From: Protula sp. h YS-2021
Taxonomy: Eukaryota; Annelida; Polychaeta; Sabellida; Serpulidae
Assembly: GCA_949752745.1 (NCBI GenBank)
Contig: OX457028.1
Coordinates: forward strand, 29,288,445 to 29,352,444
DNA length: 64,000 nucleotides
Reading direction: 5' to 3'
A model generated the notes under the pieces. That model made no database searches and was not told the origin of the DNA. It saw nothing but the letters and a program-made list of their open reading frames with translations. This document shows, one piece after another, positions 25,718 to 38,691 of the stretch (the stretch's first letter is position 1; each line of letters starts with the position of its first letter). A program made the translations under genes and the position numbers.

Positions 25718-27316
25718 GTCAGTCAAGTATTTATAGCTTTTAACTATTTTCAATTAAAGTATCAGAATTTTAAAAAAAAAAGCGAAAAAAACCTAAAAAA
25801 CTCATGGCCATTTGATAGAAAATGGGTGTTACCAATGCGGGTGGGATAATAGTCAAACTTGTGGAATCTGTAGGTGTTTTTGAAGCGAATAGACGAGGAC
25901 TTAGTTCAGAGGTGGTTTCAGTTGCCACCACCTGTATGTCTGCATTTACATGGATGCCGTAGGGAGGCGGGCGTTCACGTGCTCATGTGTTTGAAAGTCC
26001 TTTTTTTTATTTTTCTTTCTGTGGTTTAACTTCTTGTTTGTTCTGCTTTTAACTGGTGTCAGTGATACAGCCTTCTCATTGACGGTTAACACGTTTGTGT
26101 CTGGAGTTCACTCGCAGCTGGGTCAGCTGTTGTATCTTGTTTTGTCTTCTTTTTTTTCAAATGTTTGAAATTGGCCTTTGGGTGGTTCATTGATTTATTC
26201 TGTACCTTGGGTACTTTAAAAGGCTTCTGATAGCGGAGACATCTTTTGATAACTCGCCAAAGCGCTCTGCTCTTCTCAGCTGTTTAAAAAAGGGTGGCGA
26301 TGAAGTCATACACAAAGTGAGGCGAGGTTAACCGGCGTCGTTTTCTTACTTGTTGTCTTGAAGTAAAGGCACTTTATCGCCAGGATATATTGACGTTGTT
26401 TCGACAAACAACTTGGATTGCTAAACGCTCCAGGGGTATACGTGCGGGTGACTGTCCGATTAATAGCCCCCCCCCCCCCCCCCCCGAGAAAAAGAAAAGG
26501 AAAAAAAAAAGAAATAAAGAAAGACAAGAAAGCGGTTGAAGGATTTCCGTTTAGTGAGGATGACTGGGATGGAATATGTCGGTAGTCCCAGTCTGCTTAA
26601 TTTACAGTTGCGCTGCCATGTTTTAGAAGCTTTGATTGCAGGCTTACTGCTTGCAAATTCACCAGTGTGGATTCCACGGTCTGTGATGACTCTCGTTTTC
26701 TCCGTTAAAACATTGACTTTGCCGCTGAACGCTTTCGTCGTAAGCAAATAATGACCGGAAGGCATTTGTCCTCCCCCACCACATCCTCCGTTACAGAGAA
26801 CCAACAACACGCGCACTAGAAAACAAACGCCACACGCCACTCTGTTATTTCATTGGTGCATCCAGCAGTAGAACGAATAGCCAATGTGAATTGTTATCGA
26901 CAACTTATAGTGCAAAAATAAATAAATAAATAAAAATAATAAGAAATCAAAAAAATGTAAAGAATGCAAAAAAAAAAAAAAAAAAAAAAAAACTAATTTG
27001 ACTTGTTATTTATTTCTTAATTAAGAAGTGGATTGATACGACTGTAATTGTCAGTTATACGTCTTCATCTCGGCGTATGTTTAGAGGGAATAGCCCTGGT
27101 TTCTCTCCAGTCTCGGCTGGTTGCATTTATCAAATTGTAGAATTCAATGCATTTCAATTGCTTTGAGTGGTGGTTAAGGGGTTAAAATTTCATGGGTTAA
27201 AAAATCTGCTGTTCCTCCCTGGAACCGACAGAATGGTCCGGAAATCTTATTTAATTCTGGTTGTTTTAATGTTTTAGAGTGATGGTTATGCTTCCGCTGT
27301 TGTTATTTTTGAACAG
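25718..27316. other. Intron 4-5, homopolymer tracts only
   Basis: Holds the C tract at 26467 and an A tract at about 26970-26991. The ORFs spanning the C tract are artefacts. Confidence 0.6.
26467..26485. repeat. Homopolymer C tract
   Basis: An uninterrupted run of 19 or so C, followed by an A-rich stretch. Other G/C homopolymers occur at about 10595-10611, 14549-14560 and 23160-23186. Confidence 0.9.
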
Positions 27317-27394
27317 GGTTCATCAGGAGATATTTCAAACAGGCTCACGGAATATGGCTACGGTTACGGGAGACCGGGGCCGCCTGGACCTGCA
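27317..27394 (+). CDS. Collagen exon 5 with a Tyr-rich interruption
   Basis: A 78-bp phase-0 exon (26 codons) with acceptor tgaacag and donor gtaagt. It starts GSSGDISNRLTE, then runs YGYGYG, and ends GRPGPPGPA. Gly-X-Y is lost for roughly residues 5-18, so this is an interruption exon giving a flexible, tyrosine-rich kink. Such breaks are characteristic of type IV collagens and the opposite of fibrillar chains. Confidence 0.88.
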
Positions 27395-27544
27395 GTAAGT
27401 TAAAAAAAAAGCAAAGAATCAAAGCATTAAAAATAGCCGTGACATAAAGGCAAAAAAAGAGAAAGAGCAGTTTAATAGCAATTAGACTGAGTAGGGAAAC
27501 TAACGGGGGGACCTGAGGTGGGGAGGGGAGGGGTCGGAGGGGTT

Positions 27545-27990
27545 TATTATCTGCCGTGTAATGAGGGGATACAGATTTCAGCTTGTCCGTCTATCCGTCG
27601 AGCCGTCTGTCTGTCCGCTTTCGTGCAACCTCGTATCCGGGCTGTATCTCTGAATGTATCTGTCGTGTAGCTTTTTCCTTTGTCATACGGTTAGAATGTA
27701 TATTGAAGGTGTGCAACGTTGTATTATTTTTGAAATCGGCCTAAAATTCTCAAAAATCCCTGTTTTTCAGGAAATTTGTTACCACGGAGACGAGTCCAGA
27801 CGAGTTCCGTTAAACTATTCGATCCAGCGTTCTGAAATTTTATGCATTGAAAATATATATTTATTGTAGATGTGCAACATCGTCTTAATTTTTAAATCGA
27901 CCAAAATTGTTAGGCAATGTAGGGTTTTCACTGTCATTGAATTTACTACCATCCAATGACATTATGTGTTACACGGGGGATCCTGCCTCC
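27545..27990. repeat. Interspersed repeat, GTCC/GTCT-headed, copy A
   Basis: It starts with a gaggggata motif and a gtccgtctatccgtc-type head and ends in ttatgtgttacacgggggat. Within it a roughly 45-bp segment around gtgcaacgttgtattatttt recurs as gtgcaacatcgtcttaattt. The same head, middle (gatgtgca) and tail (tgtacacggggat) occur at 39598-40075. Confidence 0.5.
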
Positions 27991-28599
27991 ATGGGCCTCT
28001 AGTTTCGCAGGCTTAACTACACGCGAAATGAATGTAGCTTCAGATTTTTTTTATTTTTAAGTCTGGTGTCAAGTTAAATTTTTATTTTTTGACGTAGTCA
28101 CAGCTGGTTTAAATATCTCTGGGGCTGTTTTTATGTCCAGATTAGAGCACCAGCTCATTCAATATGTGCTATTCAGTTCGACTAAATGTCTAAGACCATC
28201 TAGACATTTGGTGAAATATTGAAATCCTGAAAAGAGGTCAAGGTCAAATACCTTTTAGTCCATATTTGCATCTCAATCCATGTAGTCCATTGTGCAAGTA
28301 CAAAGTACAAAGAGTACAAAGTACAAAGGGGCAAATTCCCCCATTTTTTCTAGTCCAAAGAGACGGGTTAAATTGTTAAATTTGTTCTAATTCAGTTATC
28401 AAACACTGATTTATAAAGGTTCCTTTTTGTCAATTTAAATTCGATATAGATTGAGTGCTCGTGTTTGCGTTATGATTAAAATTTCAGTGATGCTCTGTTT
28501 ATTGAAAACCTCATTGTCGTTTTGTTCACAAAGTAATATTTTATTTAAGTGTGCCAACTTTGAATTGAAATACTCTCGCTCTCCCAATAGTGTATATTG

Positions 28600-29105
28600 A
28601 ACACCGTATTATTTAAAATAAGAATTGTTAAGCAAATAAGAAGCCAGATATTTTCTGGTAGGCTGTTCAGGAATACACTACCGATAAATCGAATAACATA
28701 GAAATCGAATTATTTTCATTATTTCATCATTTTATGTTGCAGACGGTATAAACAACTAAATAAGTTCTTGCGTTATAAATAGAAAAATACGAAAACAAAA
28801 TAGAAAATGTAATTTTTTTCTAAATTTAAATTTCAGCAGGTTATTAAATACTAAACTACCGATATTTTAATAAACATCCACATGTAAGTTCACTTTGTCA
28901 ATGTTTTTATTTTCCTTCCGCCAAAAGATAAGAATTTACATTGTTAAACTTATTTTCAACTTTTGGTATAAGAAAAATGAGACATTTTTTTATTTCTGTG
29001 ATTTTTTTATTTCGAGTTATCGGTAGTCCATTCCGGAATAGCCTACCAAAAAAAATCTGGTTGCTTATTTGCATCAGAATTTTTATTTTAAATAATACGG
29101 TGTTA
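28600..29105. mobile_element. Long-TIR MITE, copy 2 (intron of collagen gene)
   Basis: Same family as 5070-5568. It starts aacaccgtattatttaaaat, includes ttttctggtaggctgttcag, and ends ttttaaataatacggtgtt. The internal segment (ttcatcattttatgttgcag) also matches copy 1. It lies in the intron before the exon at 29245. Confidence 0.8.
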
Positions 29106-29244
29106 TTGGTTTTAAACCATTTGAAACTGAAACTGCACTAGCCTTTAATACGTATAGAGACGATTTCAGTAGTTCACTGCTAACAAAATTAATGCGAAAT
29201 TCTCATATATTTATTATTTATTATATTTTTGTCTTTATTTTCAG

Positions 29245-29280
29245 GGCGCAAAAGGGTCACGTGGTTATCCTGGATTTCCG
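29245..29280 (+). CDS. Collagen exon 6 (GAKGSRGYPGFP)
   Basis: A 36-bp phase-0 exon with acceptor ttattttcag and a weaker donor, gtttgt. It encodes GAKGSRGYPGFP. A long-TIR MITE ends only about 140 bp upstream of its acceptor. Confidence 0.88.
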
Positions 29281-31845
29281 GTTTGTTTGTTTTCACAAAA
29301 AAAAAATTATTTATTTTATTATTTTTTTTATAATTCACTACTTTTTATCCATTTTAATAAAACAATAGCCGATGTTTGTTGTTAGCTAGCGACTTTGATT
29401 TTAGGAATGGAAGACCATTTAAAAACGACCGAATACTGTCTGATAAATTTTTGTCTTAGAAACTCGCTCTTTGTCACCGCTACAGAACGCCTGAAATACT
29501 AATAATATTGCTCTACCTAACTTTTGCATTAACCTAAATGAATATTATTTCAAATTTCAACTTGTTTGGAAGTTGTTGGTTTTACTAAAATTGATTTTGC
29601 AAAAAAAAAAAAAAAAAAAAAGAAGTGTTGGAGAGACATTTTTTACTAAACGCTAGTTTCTGCCATGACATTTTTGCAAATCCTTTCTTTTGTTGATTGA
29701 ATAAAGAATTTAAGGCAAATCAGTTGGGTAGAATTTATAGTAACACTTTGTTTTGGTCCCTTCGTGTTTTTTTGTGTATTCTGAGACAATCAAATCCAAG
29801 CTGGTGCAGTTGCAAAATTACAGTTCTTCTGCTGTTATACTTAGATAAAGGAAATATGTTTTTGTACATAAAATAGACTAAATTAAAAAAAAAAAAGACG
29901 TAATTATTTGATAAAACGTGTAAATCAATGCTTATCAGACACTTGTGAAATTAAGTTAACATTACTAAGCTTGGATTTTGATTGTGCAATCATGTGCGTC
30001 TGAAAGATTTCAAACTTCCTTAAATCTTGTAAAGAGGTCTACTTTAGATAACACAATAATGTTTACAGTTTATGTTAATGTAAAACCTTCATGTACATTT
30101 ATGGTTTAAGCACTTTTCAAAACTTATTGTGAGCCCATTTTTATGTGAGAAGAATGTCATGGTGCACTTTTTATTATAAAAAAAACATAACCTGTGTATA
30201 TATATTGTTTCTTTTTTTTTCGGCATGTTTGCGTCAGTGAAGTGTGCTGAGTTTGCAGTCCGTGCAGTGTGTGCGTGTGTTGTATAAGCAATAAGAAGCA
30301 GTAGTTGCTGCGATGTTACTGCCTGTTAACCGCTTCTGTTATTGCATGTCTGTTTTCTTTTGATTGATGGATTTACGGTGGCACTTTTCCGCCTGCGAAC
30401 AGAAAAAAAAACAATACAAAAAAGAGCAAAAAAAAAAAGCAAATAAAACAAAAACCTAAAAAAAAAAAAAGAGAACGAAAAAAAAAAAAAAGAAAAAAAT
30501 GTAAGGAAATAGCTGTTCTAATAAAAAGTTTCTTTATTGTTCTCAGTGAAATTATTTCCCATGTTTTTTTAGAGAAAAATAGACTGCAGAATAACCAAGA
30601 TGACTGCTGAAATATAGAATCTTCTGCTCCACTACTGCTTAAAACACACCGTCTTTTCCTGAACTGCCCTCTAAAAAATAATGACCGCTTTTGCTGAATT
30701 TCTGTAAAAAACACAGCATCATTTGCTTCGGACGTTTTATATGCGGTAGAAGTTCGCTGAGCCTGTACAGTAAAACCTGATTTGTTCAAGTGTTTTGACT
30801 GAATTTTTAGTTTTCTTCCCTGAAGGCAACTTTTGAATTAAGGCAAGATTTGTCCAGGGTCTTTTTAAAATGGAGAGCTCTCCTGTTAAATGTTCATTTT
30901 ATCACGTTATTCGCACAAAGTTTTCCGATCCTAGGGGGACATCTAAAAAATTTCTGACTTTTTGACCCCCTCCGACCTTCGTGACCTTGCAAATCTATTG
31001 CGTCATCAACTGACTATAACTTTAGTATACGCAGAACTCCGTATCTCGCTGCCCCATTCTGTGCGTATGTACTTTACTGATGACCATTAATTATTGTTTT
31101 CAGTTCATTGTCATACTCTCGTGCAATCGGATAAACTATCCAACTTGCTCATCGAGCACCTAGTGTTTATATAATCAGTTATGTTTTTTTAATTATCATT
31201 TTATATTTTTTTAAAGGAGTCTGAGAAATATTCAGTAATTTCAGAATTAACTGATGTACTTGGAATGTCAGTGGTAATACATCCAGATTGTGGTGTGTAA
31301 AATAATGCACAGTTTCGTATAGAAATACAGAAAAAATGTATTGGATCGGGCGATATGTTGTCAAACCAACAACTTACGCGAGCGTCCGATACATTTTCGA
31401 TATCTGTGACGTAATTTTGGTTGTTAGCATTTTTTCAGTCTAAAATATTTCTTTGCATTATTGATTAAGTGATTAAATGATAATGGCATTATGTAAATCG
31501 AAAATATAATCGAATATACGTATGACAACTTTGTAAATGTGAGACAGTTCTTTGAAAACCGAAGCTGCATCGAGGTACTCATTACTTTGCTACAGCTACA
31601 GCTACAGCTTCCGTGTGTAAAAAATAAAACATGTAATTTTGTTTAAAAAAATAAACATATGAAGTCAATATTCACAGAAAATTTATTAGTTATGTTCCGT
31701 TTAAAATTAAAATCCAGTGAGGTACAGTGATTTATTTTCGAAAATGGTACTCTGAGTTCAATGTGTTTGAAGAGTAATACAATACTATTTTCGGTACTGA
31801 ATGTACTTAACATGACCTGATGATGTTTTGACGTTGTTGTTTCAG
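29281..31845. other. Intron 6-7, A-rich tracts and a possible MITE end
   Basis: Several A runs (29600, 30402-30500). At 30766 tacagtaaaacctgatttgt resembles a pogo-type terminus, but I found no matching inverted end. The 138-codon minus ORF here runs through the A tracts and is not called. Confidence 0.5.
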
Positions 31846-31881
31846 GGACCTATTGGTTTAAGTGGTGAAAAGGGGGATATG
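31846..31881 (+). CDS. Collagen exon 7 (GPIGLSGEKGDM)
   Basis: A 36-bp phase-0 exon with acceptor gttgtttcag and donor gtaagt. It encodes GPIGLSGEKGDM, including a charged GEKGD cluster of the kind that forms inter-chain salt bridges. Confidence 0.9.
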
Positions 31882-32231
31882 GTAAGTTTACTTTGGTTTT
31901 TTTTCATACGTTTAAAAAATAAAGTACATTAATTTTTATTTAAGTGAGAAGCCTAGGGCCTGATTAAATTTTGAGCCGCAGTTGATTGTGGGCCATTTCG
32001 AGGACGTCTTTTTTTCACTCAGCATTACTGATTTTTAACGTGCCCCGTTAATGATCACATCTGAATGTAAAAATAAATATGAACAAAAAAAAAAAAAAAA
32101 AAAAGAAAGAAAGAAAAATGACCGCTTTCTCAATTTTTACATTTGTGTCAATATTACCGTGTTGTATATGTACTAAAACACATTTTTATGTATACCGGTA
32201 CATGTCTGTTATGTGCATTTCTGTTATACAG

Positions 32232-32267
32232 GGTCTGAAAGGTTCGAAGGGGGACAGAGGCCCAATC
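32232..32267 (+). CDS. Collagen exon 8 ([12 protein letters not shown])
   Basis: A 36-bp phase-0 exon with acceptor gttatacag and donor gtaagt. It encodes [15 protein letters not shown] dinucleotide tract of nearly 190 bp begins 76 bp after its donor. Confidence 0.9.
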
Positions 32268-32339
32268 GTAAGTCAGCAACCATCCTTGTACTTTCATATT
32301 TTTTTTATTTTCAAACCAACTTCATACATTTGCGTTTTG

Positions 32340-32550
<211 letters not shown>

Positions 32551-32873
32551 ATTATTGCCACAAAGTAATTCTTGAGTATTACACATGCCAGCTCAATAGA
32601 GAAGCAGCTACAGCAGAAACCCACTGAAGTACAGTGAAGTGTCACAGAGCTTTGTAAAGTTTTGCCAATCAGTGCTTTTCGAAGTATCAATTGTTAAGGA
32701 TTGCCTCTAAAAACCTTATTCCACGTGGAAAACGTTCTAAAATTTCGCTGCATTCCCAAAGACAGTTTTTTATATATATTTTGTTTAAAAACGAAATTCA
32801 TCCGTAATATTTCCTTATCATTTGCGTAGTTAAAGCACTACAGGGTACATTTATGTTTAATTATTCATGGCAG

Positions 32874-32945
32874 GGTCCTCCCGGACAGCAAGGACGTAAG
32901 GGAGAACCCGGACAACCTGGATTTGACGGCATGCCTGGCCCCAAG
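32874..32945 (+). CDS. Collagen exon 9 (24 codons, uninterrupted)
   Basis: A 72-bp phase-0 exon with acceptor catggcag and donor gtaaag. Eight perfect triplets start GPPGQQGRKGEPGQPG and end GMPGPK. It could be a fusion of two 36-bp units. Confidence 0.93.
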
Positions 32946-34878
32946 GTAAAGATATCAATCTCTGTAAACACACACAAAGCAGTGTCCTGACGCTAATTTT
33001 GGAGAACCCGATGTTGGAACTGGGAGCAGTCCGTTTTTTTCTGCGTTTAGTTTTCTACTATAATACAGTCAGCACAAATGTTAGGACGTATGTTCTAAAT
33101 AATGTTTATTTTTACCAAATAGACATTTTTTATTTTATAATTTTATATTATTTGAAACATTTTATGTGGAATTCTATTTAGTTAATTTAGAAGTCGCTTT
33201 CATGTTGCTTTTTTTCCCCTTTTTTGCGTCGCTTATTCGTTACTTGCTTCAGTATCTGCACAATTCTTGGAATATTGAAGGATATTCAAAGATCACTCCC
33301 GTTTTTTGAGCAAAGTAAACTGCGTTAATTTCGTGCAAGTCAAAAGCGTAAATTCGTTTGTCGTATGTTCTAATTTGTTATAAAACAGGTGATCAAAGAT
33401 GAGATCTATCTGTTATGTATAAATACAGAGCGGATGGATAGTTTTAAAAGTAGTTCCTCTCATTTATTAGTACTATTTTCGCTGAATCGCAGTCGGTATG
33501 CGGAGTAAAAAAGTGTTATACACAATAGACGCAAACCGCCGTAGAGGTTGGCTGTTGAACAACAACGATTACTTCTACATGCTGCAACTTTTTTTCCCGC
33601 CATAAAATACAAAACCTGAAAATTACAGCATTTCTGTTTTGGATGAAGGGAAGTAGTTAAAAAAAAAAAAGAAAAGTCGAAAAAAAAACTATATTTTTTT
33701 TTTTACTTATCTGAAGTTGAAATTCATAAATGACCGGAACTAAAGCACATAGATTATGTTTCTGTAATTGTCTAGCATATTTTGTTTATTTTTTGTGTTT
33801 CAGGTATCTTCGGCATTTGTTTTTATCTTCAGCTGGCGGTCTCTCTAGTTTAAATAACTAGAAAATTGGTTGCAATGCCTTATCAAAATATAATGTGGTT
33901 AAATACAAGTGAAATGCACACAAAAAAAAAATAATAATAATGATTGAAACCTGCCTTTGTGCAGAAAGTGATCTTTCAACCAATTTTCAAGTTCCACAAT
34001 TGCTGTTTTTTTTTTAAAAATAAAGTTCTTGCGACAGATGAAAACAGAATCTACAGAAAGTAAAGAGTGATTTTACTTTTCACTACAAGTGTATTCCACA
34101 AACTATGAAAAGAAAATAATAGATGAAATATTTATTCGTCATTATGTAGGATTATATTTTCGTTTGTCGCAGTGTCGAACCGTATGGCTGAAGTTCAAAC
34201 ACTGAACTCTCTTCTTCTGCTTTTTTTTTCTAATAAATGTTCAAAGTTGCGTTAATTTTGCCTTCTGATACCACGAGTATCCTTCTGATTCATGCAATCT
34301 GCTTCGCAAAAGAAAAGTATTTCTTATTTCACTGTATCAAGATCCCTTTACAGGCAATGACAGGGAAGGAGGAGGGGTGGGGGTGGGGAGGAGCGATTAG
34401 GGAGGAGGGTCGGGTTTGCGTTCGTTACGTACCACATCTCCCAAAGACATCGCCTTATATCTTTTTTCAGTATATCTTTTCTCTCCGTGTATAACAATGT
34501 TCTGGTTTGAAGGAAGCTTCTTTTTGAAGTTTGCTGACGTATCAACTTTCCTAGAGATTTGATTTGATAATAAACCAGTGACAAACTTGCGTCATTTGAA
34601 ATAGTTAAAATCCAAACAGTTCCAGCAAGTAGCATCTCTTTATTTTTCACTTATTTAATTATTTTTTGGCATGATGCCAAAACAGTACGTGTGAATCAGA
34701 AGCGTATTTGATATTTAATATGTTTTGTGTCTTTATTGCGTTTTCCATTGCATAATACCTTTATTCTAATAATTTCACAAATAAACACATAAAAAACCAA
34801 CATACATATTCTTTAAAATAAAAGAGAAAAAAAAACACAGACATGTAGCATAGAGTTTACCATATTAATTTTTTCTAG
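32946..34878. other. Intron 9-10, no feature recognised
   Basis: AT-rich, with A and T runs near 33660-33705. Confidence 0.6.
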
Positions 34879-34956
34879 GGTTCGTATAAAAATCCCAAAC
34901 GTTCTGTTAGACTGGAAGACGGCTCTTACGGATGGGCTGAAGTCATTACAATAAAG
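34879..34956 (+). CDS. Collagen exon 10, non-collagenous interruption ending EVITIK
   Basis: A 78-bp phase-0 exon (26 codons) with acceptor tttttctag and donor gtatag. It has almost no Gly-X-Y. It starts GSYKNPKRSVRLEDG and ends SYGWAEVITIK. It is supported by its splice sites, by keeping phase, and by its tail resembling the next exon (GSLYEVITLK). With 26 codons and symmetric phase it could be skipped without a frameshift. Confidence 0.75.
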
Positions 34957-35593
34957 GTATAGAATTGCCTCTGCATGGTATGACACCCCTCCCCTTTTTT
35001 AAAATTTTTTTCCCCTCAATCTCCGGGCTTCATCTCCCCCATGTTATTATTTCGTTCAATTTCGCTCTTATCTCCCGCTGAATATTATTCCGTTGTCACG
35101 CAACAAACTCACCATTTCTTTGCAAGACATTTTTGGGGATTGTCCAAAAAGCTTGGGTAACAAGTCTATGTGATTAAGTAATGATCAATTTTGAAGTTCT
35201 TAAAAGTAGGTCAAGCACACAAACGTGACAGTATCAGTTACTACTCATTATTACTGCAGTATTTTCTCGTAGGTATTTTGCATGTTCGTTGCATGTTCAT
35301 TTTAGCTGGTGGTAAATTTAACAGGTTATATTGAATCTACAATTTCGTAGACATTCATAACGATATTGTGTAGCAATCACGCCTGGCAATTCATTTAGGA
35401 ACCTTAAGTTTTTTACCAAAACATATTTTTAATGTGATCAAAATGACCCTTTTAAAACATATCAATCACTTTTAAAAGATCACAGTTTTTTTTATAGAAG
35501 GCTGATTGTTTTTCCGTCGCTTTCTTTCCTATTTTTATCGATTAATTTCCACGTAAGCAATTCTAGACGTTACCAGGCCGTATCTACTTTCAG

Positions 35594-35623
35594 GGTTCGT
35601 TATACGAAGTGATCACGCTCAAG
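35594..35623 (+). CDS. Collagen exon 11, mini-exon GSLYEVITLK
   Basis: A 30-bp phase-0 mini-exon with acceptor ctactttcag and donor gtttgt. It encodes GSLYEVITLK, with no collagen triplet beyond the first Gly. Its EVITLK tail closely matches the EVITIK tail of the previous exon, which suggests a local duplication. It is called on that match and its splice sites; a cassette exon or a dead copy is possible. Confidence 0.65.
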
Positions 35624-36488
35624 GTTTGTTGACTGTATGTTCGATGTATCATTTCTTATCTGCCACTTCAATGTAGACTTAGATATATCACTGTGCTGTA
35701 CTTGTCTTCACGATCTGTAGGCTAAATGTGACTCTTACATAATCTGCACTCTGAATGCTGCTCTACAATGTGTTTGAATGCTCCTGTCCGTTTCGTGAAA
35801 TCATTTGTTTACGTTTGTTTTTTTTTTTTTCTTTACCCTGCATGTAAATCCGTGGATGCTTCTGCCAACAAAGCCACTCCACTTCTCAGATGGGTTGTCA
35901 TTGGCTGTTGAATGCGAAAACATTGACACATTTTTTTTAAATAATCGGCAGCGCCGTAGCTGTTCCTCGTCTGCCCATTTATCCATGTTGTACATGTTAT
36001 TGGCGTGCGAAATGTCTAACAGAGAATAAAGGATGGGTCGATGTGAAATGCTGCAAAAGGAAAAAAAAACTGACTTCAAGAACAGGTTTAACTGACAACG
36101 CATAAGGGTGGTCGGAATGGTGTCTCGTAAATATAAAGCTCATTAGATGAGTGCCGAAACAAAACACTTGACCGTCGATTGCTGAGTTAGCAGTTCTCAT
36201 TCTGCTACACTCGAATAGGCATAAACACTGTTACACTTTTCAGAGGCAGGTTTTCCAAAATCTGCATTTGTTCCAGACATGTTAAAATACCGTAGAAATG
36301 ACCAGGATCAAACCTGCCGTGTTTTTGCTGAACTTTTTTTTTTCTTTTCACTTATGTTGTTTGTAGATTTGCATGGAATATATGCTTGTCTTTTTAATGT
36401 TCTCCTATGTTTCTGTTCTCACCCCCAGTTAGCTTGTATTTCTGAATCCTTTCTGCATGAACTATTCTCTCTGCATGTTGACAAATAG

Positions 36489-36560
36489 GGTGATCACGGA
36501 CCTACCGGATTGCCTGGTGGATTCGGAGATGAATGGAAAGAACGTATTATCAGTCTCAAG
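36489..36560 (+). CDS. Collagen exon 12, helix then interruption ending ERIISLK
   Basis: A 72-bp phase-0 exon (24 codons) with acceptor caaatag and donor gttcac. It starts GDHGPTGLPGGFGDEW and ends KERIISLK. Three triplets lead into an acidic/aromatic interruption. Its IISLK end again resembles the preceding two exons. Confidence 0.8.
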
Positions 36561-36926
36561 GTTCACGCTTTTTACTTTTCGTGTGATATATTCTAAAAAT
36601 TAACGGTTGTTGTTCAAAAACCATTGTTGGTGGACAAGGTTCCAGCTATCGCATACTGCAGTTTGGTCTTGACGATAAAGTAATACATAAAGCTCTTGGG
36701 ACAAAAGAGGTCATCTTTGAAAACCTATTTTAGAGCCAAGAACTAAAATGGATTACATCCCGAGTAAGCGACAGGCCACGTGATCAGGTGCTTATCTATG
36801 GGGATTATTGTAGATAAGAAGACTGGTCACTGTTGTGATAAAATTGCTATAATTAGCAGAAATATACTTGGATTGTGTCTAAGTTGTGTCATGGCGATAG
36901 CAATGTGCTAATAAGTAGCAGAAAGA

Positions 36927-36967
36927 CAGACAGACAGACAGACAGACAGAGAGACAGACAGACAGGC
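36927..36967. repeat. GACA tetranucleotide repeat
   Basis: About ten agac units with minor variants, in the intron after exon 12. Confidence 0.9.
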
Positions 36968-37316
36968 AGACGGATAAACAGGAGCTAGGAGAAAAAGTTA
37001 GAAGGGTGTGGTGGACTGGGCATTTCAGACTTGTTTAAACATTAGATTTTAGTCACATCCTGATATTTTTGTTCAAATTGTAAAAGCATTTAAAACCAGA
37101 CAAGCAGACCCGCGAGCGAGTAAAATATTTAAAAACGAAAAATTTGAAAGACATGTGGTTGTCTGTAAATTTGTAAGGTAAAATGCATTTCAGGAAGTTC
37201 ATTTTAAGTTTAAAGGCATAGGTTAAAAACAGCCATTTTGTTTGCATGATACTTGCGTTGCTAATATAAATATTTCAGTGTTGAAAAATTGCAATTCGCT
37301 TTTTTCTGTATGTTAG

Positions 37317-37424
37317 GGAGAGCCTGGAGAACCAGGGCCAGTGGGACCGCGCGGACCGGTAGGTCCAGCCGGAGAAAAAGGCTATGATGGATTCGATGGC
37401 TTGCCCGGAGCGCCTGGAGACAGA
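37317..37424 (+). CDS. Collagen exon 13 (36 codons, uninterrupted)
   Basis: A 108-bp phase-0 exon with acceptor gtatgttag and donor gtaggt. Twelve perfect triplets begin GEPGEPGPVGPRGPVGP, continue GEKGYDGFDG and end GAPGDR. It restores a long stable helix after the interruption cluster. Confidence 0.94.
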
Positions 37425-38628
37425 GTAGGTCATTTAGTGAATTATAAGGCAATTGTCTGTGAACAGAAAATAACACGATTTATTTTGCAGTTATTTAGCT
37501 GGCAGTCATATGTTAACAATAATAGTTGTGATAATATTTGTTAATTATTACATTCACTAAACATTTGATGTATATTTTGCCACTAAACATATCCAAACAC
37601 TGTTTCTTCTTTTGGATACAAATATATTCATATTTTAATAATATGTATCAGTAAATATTCTCTTTTGTGACAATAACACATCCTGTCTTCAAAGTTTTAA
37701 CCTCAACTTCCATTAGCAATTCTTTATATATCGGTTCTAATTATTGAGACTTTGAGAATGCGGCTTCAAAAACGAATTGAACAACTGTACCGTATTAGCT
37801 TGTGGTGAGCTAAAATCACAAATCGTAAACAGTACATTGTCAGCTTCGTGGTTTCAGTGAGTGTCACAATGTGGTCTCGGACTGTTTACATCCACAAAAA
37901 ACGCTTAAACCAAATACTTGCCTTGATTATTGTGTGCTTCTGTTTTTTTAGCCCCTGATCATACTGTTGACATTTTTTTTAAAGATGGGGATCATTGCTA
38001 CCTACCTGGCTATATTTTTTTTTATTCGCCAAACATTTGCGGAAGAACTGGCGAAAAATTGCAAGTTTTAGAAAATCTTAAAACCAGGGAAATGGCTTGA
38101 CCAAATTTCTTTAAAACATATATCCTTTTTCCTTATTGGTAGGCACAAGTGTCCCTCTAGCTATTATTATTTTTTGGCAGTTACCATAAAGTAATGGAAA
38201 TATCGGCGAAAATCATCAGGTCTTAATTGACTCAATGAAATTGTATTATTGTCTTGACATTTTTATTAAAGGCAACGGACATTTGTTCTTGCGTGGTTTC
38301 TTCATTTTTGGCGATACGTTTTTGTATTAAAATCTTGACAGACGCCAGATACATCAGCCTTACTCTCTTGAAATTTTGGTTGAAGGTTATACTTCTGTGT
38401 CCTGTATCCTGACATCAGCATTCAGGAGCTGGGGCATTGTCCATGGCAATGTTGTTTTGGGGATTTTTATTTATTTGTTTTTTTTTTTTTTTTTTTTTGG
38501 TTAAATATTGGCGAAAAAAAATTTTTTTATTAAAGTTATATCAAAGACCTTCTTTGGTTATGTCTTTTTCATCATCAGCATATCCATGAACAGCCTTTTT
38601 GAAATCTGTACTTTTTTTCTTCCAACAG
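37425..38628. other. Intron 13-14, no gene; T tract at about 38478-38500
   Basis: Contains several ggcgaaaa-type motifs (38050, 38210, 38510) also seen near 46420-46470, perhaps from a shared interspersed repeat. Confidence 0.4.
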
Positions 38629-38691
38629 GGACCTTCGGGCCCAGAAGGACCACCGGGTGAACCAGGATCTCCAGGGCCTAGAGGACTTCCC
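38629..38691 (+). CDS. Collagen exon 14 (21 codons)
   Basis: A 63-bp phase-0 exon with acceptor tccaacag and donor gtaagt. Seven perfect, Pro-rich triplets start GPSGPEGPPGEPG and end GPRGLP. Confidence 0.94.

Noticed and set aside
26460..26840. 126-codon minus-strand ORF with Gly run
   Set aside because: Runs through the C homopolymer; the Gly run is not Gly-X-Y and is not flanked by splice sites in frame.
30373..30789. 138-codon minus-strand ORF
   Set aside because: Half is Phe/Leu from A tracts on the plus strand; no recognisable domain.
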